Shown here: positions 10,526-19,326 of the stretch, piece by piece
How the letters are laid out: each line of letters begins with the position of its first letter
Position numbering within the stretch: position 1 is the first letter of the stretch
Program-made: the position numbers and the translations under genes
The notes under the pieces: generated by a model
Told to the model about the DNA's origin: nothing
Databases searched by the model: none
The model's input: only the letters and a program-made list of their open reading frames with translations
NCBI GenBank assembly: GCA_002723275.1
Contig: PBNZ01000019.1
Coordinates: 1-64,000 of the forward strand
Length of the DNA stretch: 64,000 nt
Direction: 5' to 3'
DNA from: Planctomycetaceae bacterium
GTDB taxonomy: Bacteria > Planctomycetota > Planctomycetia > Pirellulales > Pirellulaceae

Positions 10526-11647
10526 TTAGGTCGTGGGCGTGGTATCACCACGGAGTTCCCACGATAGCCTTTCGATTTCCTGGCGGTAACTCTCACGCTG
10601 TTGCTGCCATTGAATCGCTTGCCGATCGAATTCCGACTCTAGCCGATCTAGCTCTCGCTCCCGCCGAATCAGTTGAGCGGTGCGTGTTTCGATCTCATCG
10701 TAACGACGATCGGCCCACATCTGGAGCTCGCGTCGTTGTTGTCGAAGGCGAGATTCTTGAGTCGTCAGTTCTTCTCTCATCGCGTGCAATTCATCCTTGC
10801 GATCCGCGAGTGCTTCATTCGTCAGTCGGTAATGATCTGCCAGGCGACTGCGTGTTTCAGCCAATCGGGCAGATAGCTCTTCGGATGGGAATTCCTGCAT
10901 CAGTTCCGACCAGATCGACTCGGTACTGACCTTCAATTCTAAGGCTTCCCGGTGCAATTGCGTCATTTGATCGTACGTTTGCTCGACATGTGCTTGTCGT
11001 TCATCAAGGTCGGATTTTCGGCTCAACAGCTCCTCACGTTGTCGCTTTAGTTCCTGCTGCTGAAAGAACACCTCAGCTTCTTCCGATTCGGCGTCCTTCA
11101 CTTCAGAGTGCTCATTCGCAGGACCGGTCGCAACGGTCTTTTCCGGCAGAATCTCTTGGTCTTCTTCGTCGTCCTCGACAGGTTCGAAATGCGATTCGTC
11201 GAGGATGACTTCGACGGAGTCCTGGTTTACTTCAGCATCTTCGGGTTCGTGGTTGTTTTCTGTTTCCAGGCTCTTGGCCAGGTCGATGCCAAACTCCATT
11301 GGGCTGGGTGGAGCTTGGGTATCGTCATCGGACTCTAAGTTGCCATCGTCATGCGAGGGGGACAGACGCGCATGCCGCAGCTGATTTTCAAGCATTGCGC
11401 TGCGAGCATTGAGTTCCGATTCGCGTTCATCCAGGAGCCGTTGCTTTTCTTGCAGGAGCTGAGCGAGTTCAACGGCTTGGCCCAGGGACGGGTCTTCCGA
11501 GTGATCCGATCCATGTCCTGCAATCGCATTCAGAAGTTCCATGGATGGTTCACTGGCTCTTGAGATTTCCGAGGCAGCGTGATGTGCCGCGTCAACGCGC
11601 GTCGTGGCTTGGGCAGGTGTCTCGCGGGACGGTTTGCTTTCGCTCAT
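10526..11647 (-). CDS. Long acidic coiled-coil protein
   Basis: A protein of about 373 residues with no membrane segment or signal peptide. The N-terminal half is disordered-looking and acidic, after a short coiled coil (LAQLLQEKQRLLDERESELN). The C-terminal half, from about residue 190 on, is almost continuous heptad-type coiled coil (QQQELKRQREELLSRKSDLD; LTTQESRLRQQRRELQMWAD). A longer frame opens at 11788, but ATG at 11647 has AAGGAA about 7 nt upstream and is clearly the better start. The architecture suggests a structural or cytoskeleton-like role. No enzyme motif is present and no family is assigned. Confidence 0.75.
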   Translation of the reverse strand: MSESKPSRETPAQATTRVDAAHHAASEISRASEPSMELLNAIAGHGSDHSEDPSLGQAVELAQLLQEKQRLLDERESELNARSAMLENQLRHARLSPSHDDGNLESDDDTQAPPSPMEFGIDLAKSLETENNHEPEDAEVNQDSVEVILDESHFEPVEDDEEDQEILPEKTVATGPANEHSEVKDAESEEAEVFFQQQELKRQREELLSRKSDLDERQAHVEQTYDQMTQLHREALELKVSTESIWSELMQEFPSEELSARLAETRSRLADHYRLTNEALADRKDELHAMREELTTQESRLRQQRRELQMWADRRYDEIETRTAQLIRRERELDRLESEFDRQAIQWQQQRESYRQEIERLSWELRGDTTPTT

Positions 11648-12012
11648 GATGCGGTTCCTTCTCGTCGGAGGACGACTGGGACCAGCTCGCCTCGACCACG
11701 CTGGCCGGGCGTCAAACTCGCTGTATCTTTCCTTGTCGGCACAATCAGAATCCTTATTCACCCTTTCTCGAGACTCGGTTGGAATCAACGTCCCCGGGGC
11801 CAGCTTGTTGCTAAACTCGCCGCTAGCAACGCTAGAAGGTCATTCTGTAGTCATTGAGTGGTTGTTGCTGGACAGGCGGTGCCGATGTCAAGGAATCTGA
11901 CGTCTTGAAGAGTGGATTCCGGCGCGGGAGAATCAGGGATTGTCGAATTACCTGTCGAGCCTTGAGATGTGTGGACGTCAATCAGGCCGACCATGAGGAG
12001 TAGATTAAACCT
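11648..12012. other. Intergenic region upstream of groES
   Basis: A divergent intergenic region of 365 bp. It contains the Shine-Dalgarno of the minus-strand coiled-coil gene at its left end and a GAGGAG (11994-11999) 13 nt before the groES ATG at its right end. No CIRCE element (TTAGCACTC-N9-GAGTGCTAA) was found, so HrcA control is not supported. No other gene was seen. Confidence 0.5.
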
Positions 12013-12300
12013 ATGAAAGTTGAACCGCTGGGGGACAAAGTGGTCGTTAAGAGACTCGAAGCCGAGGAGAAGACGACCGGTGGGATTTTGTTACCCCAAT
12101 CCGCTCAGGAGAGCCCTCAGCAGGGTCGAGTGCTATCGGTCGGTGATGGACGACTTCTTCCCGACGGCCAGCGAGCCCCTCACCAGGTCCAGGAGGGTGA
12201 TCGGGTCCTTTTCTCGAGCTACGCAGGGACCGATGTTGTTGTTGACGATGAGCAGCTTTTGATCATGGGCGAAGACGACATTTTGGCCATCCTCAACTGA
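12013..12300 (+). CDS. groS: GroES co-chaperonin, solitary
   Basis: A 95-residue 10-kDa chaperonin that caps GroEL for folding in the cytoplasm. Diagnostic segments are the N-terminal VEPLGDKVVVKRLEAEEKTTGGI (start of the barrel and the mobile loop, with GGILLP) and the C-terminal VLFSSYAGTDVVVDDEQLLI and ILAIL. Length and motif order are normal. No groEL follows: the next gene is an unrelated secreted protein. The partner GroEL must be encoded elsewhere. Confidence 0.97.
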   Translation: MKVEPLGDKVVVKRLEAEEKTTGGILLPQSAQESPQQGRVLSVGDGRLLPDGQRAPHQVQEGDRVLFSSYAGTDVVVDDEQLLIMGEDDILAILN

Positions 12301-12368
12301 TTTAATCCATTGCACCGGCAGAATACCCGATCCGGCCTGATTCCTCTGCCTTGATTACGCCAAGACTC

Positions 12369-12374
12369 TATAAT
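12369..12374 (+). promoter_or_regulatory. Candidate -10 box upstream of the secreted cyclase-fold gene
   Basis: A perfect TATAAT stands 87 nt before the ATG at 12462, in the short gap after groES. The -35 at 17-bp spacing would be CTGCCT (12346-12351), with three of six consensus bases, so the promoter call rests mainly on the -10. Confidence 0.45.
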
Positions 12375-12461
12375 ACACAAGGTCGTGCTAACGATTGGGT
12401 TTCCGATCAATTCAGGGCATGAGCGGCTGCGTTGTCCGGGAGTAAAGAAGGAAAGGCACCG

Positions 12462-13556
12462 ATGCGTAAATCAATCACTCTTGCTGTTGCAATATCGATC
12501 ACATGCCTGTACTCGGGTTGGGTGGTTGCCCAACAACCCACCCATGATCAGATGGTGGGTCGGGCGATTGAGTTTTTGAGAACGCAACAGAATGACGATG
12601 GGACCTATCTCAAGTCTGCAGGGCCTGGGGTCACGGCGTTGGTCACCACCGGTATTCTTCGTCATGGGCGGAGTCCCGACGATCCCGTTGTGGCTCGGAG
12701 TCTCAAATATCTGGAGTCGTTACGACAACCTTCAGGAGGTATTCATCGTCCTGAGTCGCTGTACCGGAATTACGAAACCTGTCTGGCGATCATGTGCTTC
12801 GTCGAAGCGAATCAGGATGGTCGGTATAATGAATTGTTGGACGGTGCTGAGAAATTTGTCAAATCGATTCAGTCTGGAGCAACGGATGGTGTGACGCTCG
12901 CTGACCCGGCCTACGGAGGCGCGGGTTATGGCAAGCACAAGCGACCGGATTTGTCGAATACCACCTTCTTGATCGATGCCCTGGAAGCACTTGGGAACGA
13001 TGCAGAGAGCGAGGCTGTTCAGCGAGCACTCGTGTTTGTTTCCCGCTGCCAGAATCTCGAATCCGCGGACAATCAAACGCCATTCGCGGCAAAGGTCCGC
13101 GACGGTGGGTTTTACTACACGCCTGCCGCCGGCGGCACGAGCCAGGCTGGTGAGACGGCCAACGGTGGACTTCGTAGTTATGGCTCAATGACTTACGCAG
13201 GGCTCAAGAGCATGATTTTCGCGGGGGTCGACGCCGGCGATTCGCGTGTCAAGGCAGCGACGGAATGGATTCGCCGTCATTACGACTTGTCCGAGAATCC
13301 GGGGATGCAGGACAACGGCTTATTTTATTATTATCACACCTTCGCCAAGGCACTTCATGCAGTGGGACTGGACGAGCTTGTCGATGATGAAGGCCGTTCG
13401 CACAATTGGCGGAATGAGTTGAATCAAGAACTGGCCCGTAGACAGCGAGATGACGGATCCTGGATCAACGAAAATGAACGTTGGCTCGAGGGCAATCCAG
13501 AGTTGGTCACCGGCTATGTATTGCTTGCACTCTCCTACACTCAACCGACAGATTAA
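12462..13556 (+). CDS. Secreted prenyltransferase/squalene-oxidase-repeat protein
   Basis: A protein of 364 residues with a clear signal peptide (MRKSITLAVAISITCLYSGW, cut near VVAQQ). The rest is an alpha/alpha-toroid of the terpene-cyclase/prenyltransferase type. It shows repeated QxxDGxW-like motifs, for example FLRTQQNDDGTYLKSAGPG, a central GGAGYGKHKRPDLSNTTFLIDAL, and a final LARRQRDDGSWINE. The DXDD or DCTAE catalytic motifs of true squalene cyclases are absent, so it is probably a binding or structural toroid rather than a cyclase. The ATG at 12462 is preceded by GAAGGAAAGG and is preferred to an in-frame TTG at 12432. It is the first of two such proteins in the window. Confidence 0.85.
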   Translation: MRKSITLAVAISITCLYSGWVVAQQPTHDQMVGRAIEFLRTQQNDDGTYLKSAGPGVTALVTTGILRHGRSPDDPVVARSLKYLESLRQPSGGIHRPESLYRNYETCLAIMCFVEANQDGRYNELLDGAEKFVKSIQSGATDGVTLADPAYGGAGYGKHKRPDLSNTTFLIDALEALGNDAESEAVQRALVFVSRCQNLESADNQTPFAAKVRDGGFYYTPAAGGTSQAGETANGGLRSYGSMTYAGLKSMIFAGVDAGDSRVKAATEWIRRHYDLSENPGMQDNGLFYYYHTFAKALHAVGLDELVDDEGRSHNWRNELNQELARRQRDDGSWINENERWLEGNPELVTGYVLLALSYTQPTD

Positions 13557-13588
13557 CTTTCGCGCCCACCCGTGGATGATGCCAACCA

Positions 13589-14554
13589 ATGCCTAAATAT
13601 GTTGTTCGATATGGGGCGATGCGGTCGCTCGGCGTGTTTAGTTTTCGCGGAAGCGATAAACTCAAACGCGGCATTAAGGTTATCGCTCGAACCGATCGAG
13701 GCTTGGAGGCAGGAGAAGTTCTCTGTGCCGCGACGGAAGATGCTCTCGGGCACCTCGACAAACCGACGCAGGGACAAGTGCTCCGCCGCATGTCGACGGA
13801 AGACTCCAATGAATGGGGTCATATTCAAAACCAAATTCGAAATGAGTTCGAGTCTTGTCTGAAATATGTCGACCAAATGGGTCTGAACATGGAGCTGGTC
13901 GACCTGGAGCATATCTTTGGCGGCGAGCGAGTTGTTGTTTATTACCTGTCAGAAGAACGGGTCGACTTTCGAGAATTAGTCCGCCGACTTGCCGCGGAAT
14001 TCCAGACACGGATTGAAATGCGACAGATCGGTGTCCGCGATGAGGCGAAATTGCTCGCGGACTATGGTGATTGTGGTAAGCCAGTTTGCTGTAATACACA
14101 CCTTTCGGCGATGCCACCGGTGTCTATGAAAATGGCCAAACTGCAAAAGGCGACTCTTGATCCCACTAAAATCTCTGGGCGATGTGGACGATTAAAGTGC
14201 TGTTTACGGTACGAGTACGACACTTATACCGAGATTCAAGAATTTCTGCCTCCCGTTGGTTCGGATGTTATCACGAATAATGGTCGAGCTCGTGTGATCA
14301 ATCAGGCGATTCTGGCCGAGCAACTTTTGGTGGAAATGGAAGATCACCGTCGAGTGTTGATTAATGCCGATGAAGTTTTGACCGTGTTGAAAAAGGGATC
14401 TGGAAAGTCACGTTCCAAAGGGTACGGAGGTAGCCCGTCCCAGAGAGACTCGAAAAAGGGCTCCAAGAAGGAATTAAAAATGGAATCCAAAAAGAGCTCT
14501 CAGCAGCAATCCAAGAAGGAGTCTATGAAAGAATCCAAAAAGGAATCTTCCTAG
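13589..14554 (+). CDS. PSP1/RicT (YaaT)-family regulatory protein with Lys/Ser tail
   Basis: A protein of 321 residues. Residues 1-250 match the PSP1 C-terminal domain family, with a cysteine set typical of RicT/YaaT: C162 and C167-C168 in DCGKPVCC, and C199, C204 and C205 in GRCGRLKCCLRYEYD. In Bacillus the RicT protein belongs to the Fe-S-containing RicAFT (Y-) complex that modulates RNase Y maturation of mRNAs. Whether that role holds here is inference. From about residue 272 the protein ends in a low-complexity tail of SKKGSKKE/KESKK units. It starts 32 bp after the cyclase-fold gene. Confidence 0.9.
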   Translation: MPKYVVRYGAMRSLGVFSFRGSDKLKRGIKVIARTDRGLEAGEVLCAATEDALGHLDKPTQGQVLRRMSTEDSNEWGHIQNQIRNEFESCLKYVDQMGLNMELVDLEHIFGGERVVVYYLSEERVDFRELVRRLAAEFQTRIEMRQIGVRDEAKLLADYGDCGKPVCCNTHLSAMPPVSMKMAKLQKATLDPTKISGRCGRLKCCLRYEYDTYTEIQEFLPPVGSDVITNNGRARVINQAILAEQLLVEMEDHRRVLINADEVLTVLKKGSGKSRSKGYGGSPSQRDSKKGSKKELKMESKKSSQQQSKKESMKESKKESS

Positions 14555-14626
14555 CATCGGCGATTGCAAGTAAAACGGTTTGCTCGATAATCGGTCGCTC
14601 CCAACTTTCTTATGAGAAATCGAACT

Positions 14627-15082
14627 ATGTCACATCCCTTGCAACTGGTGTTGGACGGCGACCCACGGTATCCCGTTGAAGCCTATGAGTTTGTTAGAGA
14701 TGCATTAACCTACGCCCAGGATGTCATGAAGTTGGGGGCCCCTGAGGCTTCGGAAGAATCGGAAGAAGAAGTTGTGGAACTGGAAGATGAACTGGAAGAG
14801 CCAGATTCTCCGCCCGTCGAACGACATCTCACCGGTCAGCAATTGTGTGAGGCGTGTCGACGTTTTGCCATTGAACAATATGGCATGATGGCTCGCGTCG
14901 TGTTGGGTAATTGGAATATCAATAGTACCAGTGACGTGGGCGAGATCGTTTATAACCTGATTCGGGTCGACTTGATGCGCAAATCAGCGTCGGATCGTCG
15001 TGAAGACTTTGATGACGTCTTCGACTTCAAACAGGCTTTTGACGACGATTTTGATTTCGCCGCCGGATCGTCTGCGTCCTGA
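14627..15082 (+). CDS. Minf_1886-family protein (Planctomycetes/Verrucomicrobia-restricted)
   Basis: A protein of about 151 residues. The N-terminal DPRYPVEAYEFVRDALTYAQ and the central HLTGQQLCEACRRFAIEQYG and ARVVLGNWNINSTSDVGEIV are the hallmarks of this clade-restricted family (TIGR04138 type). The two conserved halves are separated by an acidic linker at about residues 40-68 of Glu/Asp runs. The function is unknown. An ATG at 14612 would add five residues; the ATG at 14627 has GAGAAAT upstream. It follows the PSP1 gene by 72 bp, a pairing that suggests co-transcription. Confidence 0.85.
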   Translation: MSHPLQLVLDGDPRYPVEAYEFVRDALTYAQDVMKLGAPEASEESEEEVVELEDELEEPDSPPVERHLTGQQLCEACRRFAIEQYGMMARVVLGNWNINSTSDVGEIVYNLIRVDLMRKSASDRREDFDDVFDFKQAFDDDFDFAAGSSAS

Positions 15083-15128
15083 ATTATCGCTTGACCCGAC
15101 AGCCTTTCTGCAAAGCAACAGCCTGGCT

Positions 15129-15317
15129 ATGAAAGCAAATCAGCGGACTCATTCTGAGAAACGCAACGAGGTTTCGAATCAGCGAGATTGGAAACTCTGG
15201 CGACCCCAGCGGCACCGTGCACTGTTGGGGGGTGCCGCCGTCCTGGTGATATTTTGGATCATCAGTTTGATGACCCTGATTCTTTTTCAGTCTTCAGCGA
15301 GTTCGCCAGGAAGCTAG
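15129..15317 (+). CDS. Small single-pass membrane protein
   Basis: A protein of 62 residues: a basic cytoplasmic N-terminus (KANQRTHSEKRNEVSNQRDW) followed by one membrane helix (ALLGGAAVLVIFWIISLMTLI) and a short polar tail. The frame is open further upstream to 15000, but that part overlaps the preceding gene, and ATG 15129 gives a sensible small protein. It ends in a 4-bp convergent overlap with trxA. No family is recognised. The call rests on composition and position only. Confidence 0.5.
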   Translation: MKANQRTHSEKRNEVSNQRDWKLWRPQRHRALLGGAAVLVIFWIISLMTLILFQSSASSPGS

Positions 15318-15634
15318 GCTTTGGCTGCGTCGATTGCCTCTTGCAGTTTCGCCTTCGGCTGGACGCCAACAAATCGTTCCGAGACGTTCCCATCCTTGAA
15401 GACGAGCAGCGTCGGAATGTTCATGACACCGAATTTTTGGGCTATTTCGGGGTTGTCATCGATGTTGACCTTGAGAACCTTGGCGGAGCCACTGTTTTCA
15501 TTGGCGAGCTCTTCGATCATCGGTGTGATCTGCCGACAAGGGCCGCACCACGGAGCCCAGAAATCAACTAATACCGGATCACTCGATTGCAGTACTTCTT
15601 GTTCGAAATCGGCGTCGCTAAGTTCAGCAACCAT
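15314..15634 (-). CDS. trxA: Thioredoxin
   Basis: A 106-residue classical thioredoxin, the cytoplasmic disulfide reductant. The WCGPC active site is in DFWAPWCGPCRQITPMIEEL, and the cis-Pro loop is NIPTLLVFKDG. Length and fold are standard, without signal peptide. It converges on the small membrane-protein gene with a 4-bp overlap. The gene at 15796 diverges from it. Confidence 0.98.
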   Translation of the reverse strand: MVAELSDADFEQEVLQSSDPVLVDFWAPWCGPCRQITPMIEELANENSGSAKVLKVNIDDNPEIAQKFGVMNIPTLLVFKDGNVSERFVGVQPKAKLQEAIDAAKA

Positions 15635-15795
15635 GTCTATTCATCTCCGCAGGTAGGATTCGCCATCCGGTCGGTCGGGTTTTGTCCCCGAACCGGGAAG
15701 CGGTCTTGAGAAACGACGTTCGGAAAATTATAGGGGGACCTGATCTGCCGTCAACAGATCAGCCCGACGCTCACCTCCTTCAGGAATCTCAATCT

Positions 15796-16788
15796 ATGTC
15801 GCCAGAATCCTTTCCTGCACTCGTGCTTTCCTCGAAAAATGAGAGTCTTCCGGCCCTGCAATCGCTTTGTCTTGATCAGTTGCCTGACGGTGAGGTAGTG
15901 ATCCGAGTGAATTGGTCTTCGTTGAACTACAAGGATGCACTGGCGGCAACTGGTCATCCCGGAGTCGTTCGCAACTTTCCTCACGTCCCGGGGCTCGACG
16001 CAGCCGGTGTTGTCGTTGCTAGCGAAGTCGACGAATTCCACAACGGGCAGGAAGTGCTCGTGACTGGATATGAATTAGGTTCCTTTACCTGGGGAGGCTG
16101 GAGTCATTTCATTCGAGTACCGGCTGCCTGGGTCATTCCCTTACCTGAAGCTTTGACTCAGCGCGCGGCGATGGAGATTGGCACCGCCGGCTTTACAGCG
16201 GCGATGTGTCTGCAGCAATTGGAACGAAATGGTTTGAAACCGGAGGCCGGCGCGGTTGTGGTCACAGGGGCAACGGGTGGCGTCGGGTGCCAGGCCGTTC
16301 AACTGTTGTCACGGCAAGGGTATCACGTCGTCGCCAGTACCGGAAAAGCCGACGCAGTCGAATGGCTCAAGTCCCTGGGGGCTCGGGAAGTCGTTGGTCG
16401 AGACATCTTCGAGGCGCCTGTCGATCGTCCCTTGGGGTCGGCTCGTTGGGGGGGTGCGATCGATACGGTAGGGGGAAGGACGTTAGTCAATCTTCTACGC
16501 GAAACTCAACCCTTTGGATGCGTGGCAGCCTGCGGCGTGGTTGGCGGTGCCGACCTCGATCTCACAGTCCACCCGTTCATTCTTCGAGGTATCCTGCTTT
16601 CGGGTGTTAGTGCCTCCCTGTGTCCACGCCCACGGCGGGATCAAATCTGGGAACGATTGGCTGACTCGTGGCGACCCACAAAACTCGACGACGTGACGCG
16701 AACGGTATCGATGTCAGAACTGATTGTCGAAATCCGTCGGATGCTCGCTGGCCAAATCCGCGGTCGAATCGTGATCGACCAGCGCTGA
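15796..16788 (+). CDS. YhdH/AcuI-family medium-chain oxidoreductase (acrylyl-CoA reductase type)
   Basis: A zinc-free medium-chain dehydrogenase/reductase of 330 residues. Features are NWSSLNYKDALAATG, typical of YhdH/YhfP/AcuI, the HVPGLDAAGVV segment, and a Rossmann VTGATGGVGCQAVQLL for NADPH. Family members reduce acryloyl-CoA or quinones; the substrate here is not determined. A longer frame opens at 15682, but ATG 15796 has AGGA 10 nt upstream and gives the family's usual length. It is divergent from trxA. Confidence 0.88.
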   Translation: MSPESFPALVLSSKNESLPALQSLCLDQLPDGEVVIRVNWSSLNYKDALAATGHPGVVRNFPHVPGLDAAGVVVASEVDEFHNGQEVLVTGYELGSFTWGGWSHFIRVPAAWVIPLPEALTQRAAMEIGTAGFTAAMCLQQLERNGLKPEAGAVVVTGATGGVGCQAVQLLSRQGYHVVASTGKADAVEWLKSLGAREVVGRDIFEAPVDRPLGSARWGGAIDTVGGRTLVNLLRETQPFGCVAACGVVGGADLDLTVHPFILRGILLSGVSASLCPRPRRDQIWERLADSWRPTKLDDVTRTVSMSELIVEIRRMLAGQIRGRIVIDQR

Positions 16789-16884
16789 TACCGTTTCTGC
16801 CGTGATTCTCTGACTACGCTTGTGAGGCCGAAAACATTACAATCTAATAATAGTTGCTCAATTTTCCGGTTCGGAGTCGAAGCC

Positions 16885-17358
16885 TTGCGTCTCATTCTAT
16901 TCTTCGTGTTCATGCCTCTCATTGAGCTCTTCCTTTTGTTGGAGCTCGCCGAACTTATCTCCGGGATGAACACATTTGCACTGGTTATTTTCACGGGGGT
17001 GATTGGTGCCTTACTCGCGAGGCATCAGGGTTTTGGTGTCATCCAGCGCCTGCAGGCCGAGACGCAACAAGGTCGTTTGCCCACCACAACGCTTGTTGAT
17101 GCGTTGATGATCTTTATCGCCGGTGCCTTGTTGATTACCCCCGGTATCCTCACCGACGTCTTTGGGTTTTCGTTATTGATCCCGGTTTGTCGATCCGTCT
17201 ATCGACGCTGGATCACGGCTTGGCTGAAAAAGCGGGTGCGTGTGGAAGGTGTCCGCATGGATGGTTTCACCCAAGAGACCGCAGGAAACAGCTACAGTCA
17301 TGACGCGGTGATCGATTCCTATGTGATCGAGTCCTCGACGCCGAAACAGGATCCTTGA
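16885..17358 (+). CDS. fxsA: FxsA-family membrane protein
   Basis: About 157 residues. The N-terminus matches FxsA proteins: FFVFMPLIELFLLLELAELI followed by a second helix (TFALVIFTGVIGALLARHQG), and later the re-entrant DALMIFIAGALLITPGILTDVFGF. FxsA is an inner-membrane protein that relieves F-exclusion of phage T7 in E. coli; its cellular role is otherwise unclear. TTG at 16885 is chosen because GGAG stands 8 nt upstream and the protein then starts at the conserved first helix. A GTG at 16822 would add 21 non-conserved residues. The C-terminal 40 residues are soluble and basic or polar. Confidence 0.88.
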   Translation: MRLILFFVFMPLIELFLLLELAELISGMNTFALVIFTGVIGALLARHQGFGVIQRLQAETQQGRLPTTTLVDALMIFIAGALLITPGILTDVFGFSLLIPVCRSVYRRWITAWLKKRVRVEGVRMDGFTQETAGNSYSHDAVIDSYVIESSTPKQDP

Positions 17359-17385
17359 GCCACGTAGGCCTTGAGCCACGTACGC

Positions 17386-17461
17386 CGATCGCGCACTTGG
17401 ACCGATCGCGCACTTGGACCGATCGCGCACTTGGACCGATCGCGCACTTGGACCGATCGCG
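17386..17461. repeat. 17-bp tandem repeat at the fxsA/M3-peptidase junction
   Basis: Four perfect copies of a 17-bp unit (CGATCGCGCACTTGGAC) and a partial fifth (CGATCGCG). Just before it, a 14-bp direct repeat (CCTTGAGCCACGTA) occurs at 17353 and 17369. Each unit contains the palindrome CGATCG. The array lies in the 157-bp gap between the fxsA stop and the end of the convergent peptidase gene, and is not coding in any supported gene. Confidence 0.9.
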
Positions 17462-17515
17462 TTGGTGTGGTTTTCTTTTTCAGGAAAATCTGACTGAAAT
17501 CACGGGGAATCACTC

Positions 17516-19198
17516 TCAAAGCAACGATTGCTTTGCCTGAGCAACAACCTCGCTGAGGCAGCCTGGCTCGAAGGGACTGGTGAGTCCCGCGGATTTGGCG
17601 GGTTGTTGGAAGGCGGCGGCACCACCGCGCTGACAGAGAGCGACGAAGTCGGACATCGCTGCCTTTCGGTCTTGGTTGGCTCGTACCCAGAATTGCAATG
17701 CACAGGCTTGGGCCAGCGTGTAGTCGATGTAGTAGAAGGGGCTGAGATAAATGTGACGTTGAAGTTGCCAGCGGCCACCCGCGGATGCGTGTTCAATATC
17801 GCCGTAATTCCTCCACGGCAAATAGCGAGCCTCCATTTCCTGCCAGAACTGAAAGCGTTCTTCCGGGGTCGCATCGGGTTCTGCATAGACTCGATGTTGA
17901 AAATGATCGACGGCGACTCCGTAAGGCAAAAACAGGAGCGACTGAGTCAGGTGAATGGTGCGAAAACGTTTTGCGTCGCCACCGAAAAATCTTTCCATGT
18001 AGGGATAGGTCAAGAACTCCAGACCCATCGAGTGGATTTCGCAGGATTCATAGGTTGGCCAGAGATAGTCGAGCAGCGGCTGTTTTCGACTCATGTAAGC
18101 CTGAAAGGCATGCCCGATTTCATGGGTAAAGACTTCCACGTCGCCTTTGGTCCCGTTGAAGTTCGCGAATATGTAGGGCAGTCCGTAATCGTCGAACGAT
18201 GTGCAGAATCCACCGTTCGCCTTCCCCGCGCGAATCTGAAGGTCCATCAAGTCGCTCGTCCGCATCAAAGCGAAAAAGTCGTCTAGACCGTATCCCATAT
18301 CGTCGAACATCTGTTGAGCCATGACCAACAGTTTTTCGTAGTCCTGCTCGGGACGTGGATTCCCCTTTCGATCGTAGAGAGGCTCGTCCCAGTGACGTAA
18401 TTCGTCGGCGGACAAACCTAGGCGATCCGCTTGGTTTTCGAGCAACTGTTGAGCCAACGGGACCACTTCGGTTTGAACGGCATCCCGATATCGTTCAACG
18501 TCTTCGCGTCCGTAATCGACGCGACTCATCCGGCGATAACCAAGTTCAATGTAGTTATTGAAGCCGAGTTTCTTAGCCATGTCGTGACGTAGCTTGACCA
18601 GTTGGTCGAAGATGTCGTCCAGTTCCTCCCGGTGCTCCGAAAACCATTGCCAACGAACCGCATCCGCGTCGTGTCGAGTCGGTCGATCCAGATCTTCGAG
18701 GAACTTGGTGATTTCTGACAGGTTGTAGTCGGATCCTCGGAATGAAATCTTGGCATTGGCAAGTCGTTCGTTGTAGGACGCTTCCAGTTCCGACTCGCGT
18801 ATCAGGTCGCCGGCGATGGCGGGGTCGTAGGTCAGAATGTCAACTTCCCACAAGGCCAGGACATGGGCTCCATACTCCTGTTCCACCTGCTGGCGATGTT
18901 CTTCTTCCAGGAGTTGTCGCTTCATGACGACTTCTAACTCCGTCAACTTCGGTCGTAATTCATCGCAGTGTTTGCGAGCCGCCTGATATTGCTCGTTCTT
19001 GGTGTCCTGATTGAATCGCAATTCAACCAAAGCCTGCCAGGTGCTGAGCGAACGTCTCAGCTGATCCCACTCGCGGACGCATTCGATCGTGTCAGCCGGT
19101 TGTTGGGAAAGTCGAGTTCGCCAAGTGTCGTAGCGATTCTGGATCGCGTCCATGTCGGGAGCGGGAGCCTGGATTTCGGAGAAATGTACTGTTGTCAT
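17516..19198 (-). CDS. M3-family oligoendopeptidase (PepF-like)
   Basis: A zinc metallopeptidase of 560 residues, cytoplasmic, degrading oligopeptides. The zinc site HEIGHAF is at 359-365, with the third ligand in YESCEIHSMG (Glu384), and the substrate-side HxxxYxxxY-type region is near the C-terminus (YLSPFYYIDYTLAQACALQF). The helical N-terminal half is typical of oligoendopeptidase F rather than thimet oligopeptidase. No signal peptide. It diverges from the M28 gene at 19327, and its downstream end faces the 17-bp repeat array. Confidence 0.93.
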   Translation of the reverse strand: MTTVHFSEIQAPAPDMDAIQNRYDTWRTRLSQQPADTIECVREWDQLRRSLSTWQALVELRFNQDTKNEQYQAARKHCDELRPKLTELEVVMKRQLLEEEHRQQVEQEYGAHVLALWEVDILTYDPAIAGDLIRESELEASYNERLANAKISFRGSDYNLSEITKFLEDLDRPTRHDADAVRWQWFSEHREELDDIFDQLVKLRHDMAKKLGFNNYIELGYRRMSRVDYGREDVERYRDAVQTEVVPLAQQLLENQADRLGLSADELRHWDEPLYDRKGNPRPEQDYEKLLVMAQQMFDDMGYGLDDFFALMRTSDLMDLQIRAGKANGGFCTSFDDYGLPYIFANFNGTKGDVEVFTHEIGHAFQAYMSRKQPLLDYLWPTYESCEIHSMGLEFLTYPYMERFFGGDAKRFRTIHLTQSLLFLPYGVAVDHFQHRVYAEPDATPEERFQFWQEMEARYLPWRNYGDIEHASAGGRWQLQRHIYLSPFYYIDYTLAQACALQFWVRANQDRKAAMSDFVALCQRGGAAAFQQPAKSAGLTSPFEPGCLSEVVAQAKQSLL

Positions 19199-19249
19199 GT
19201 GGTTTTCCTTACACTCCGCCCCGCCTTCGGGAAGAACATGGTCTTGTCT

Positions 19250-19277
19250 TTGCCAGGACGGGAAAACGCGCTAGAAT
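19250..19277 (+). promoter_or_regulatory. Sigma-70-type promoter for the M28 gene
   Basis: TTGCCA (19250-19255), a 16-bp spacer, then TAGAAT (19272-19277), 50 nt before the ATG at 19327. It fits the divergent layout with the M3 peptidase gene. Confidence 0.55.
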
Positions 19278-19326
19278 ACGCTGCGCGTATACCGGCTTCT
19301 CTCAATTTTTGGGTTTCAGGTGTAAC

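Noticed and set aside
11648-12012. CIRCE operator upstream of groES
   Set aside because: No TTAGCACTC/GAGTGCTAA inverted pair was found.
17386-17461. CRISPR array
   Set aside because: The 17-bp units are directly adjacent with no spacers, and no cas genes are present.
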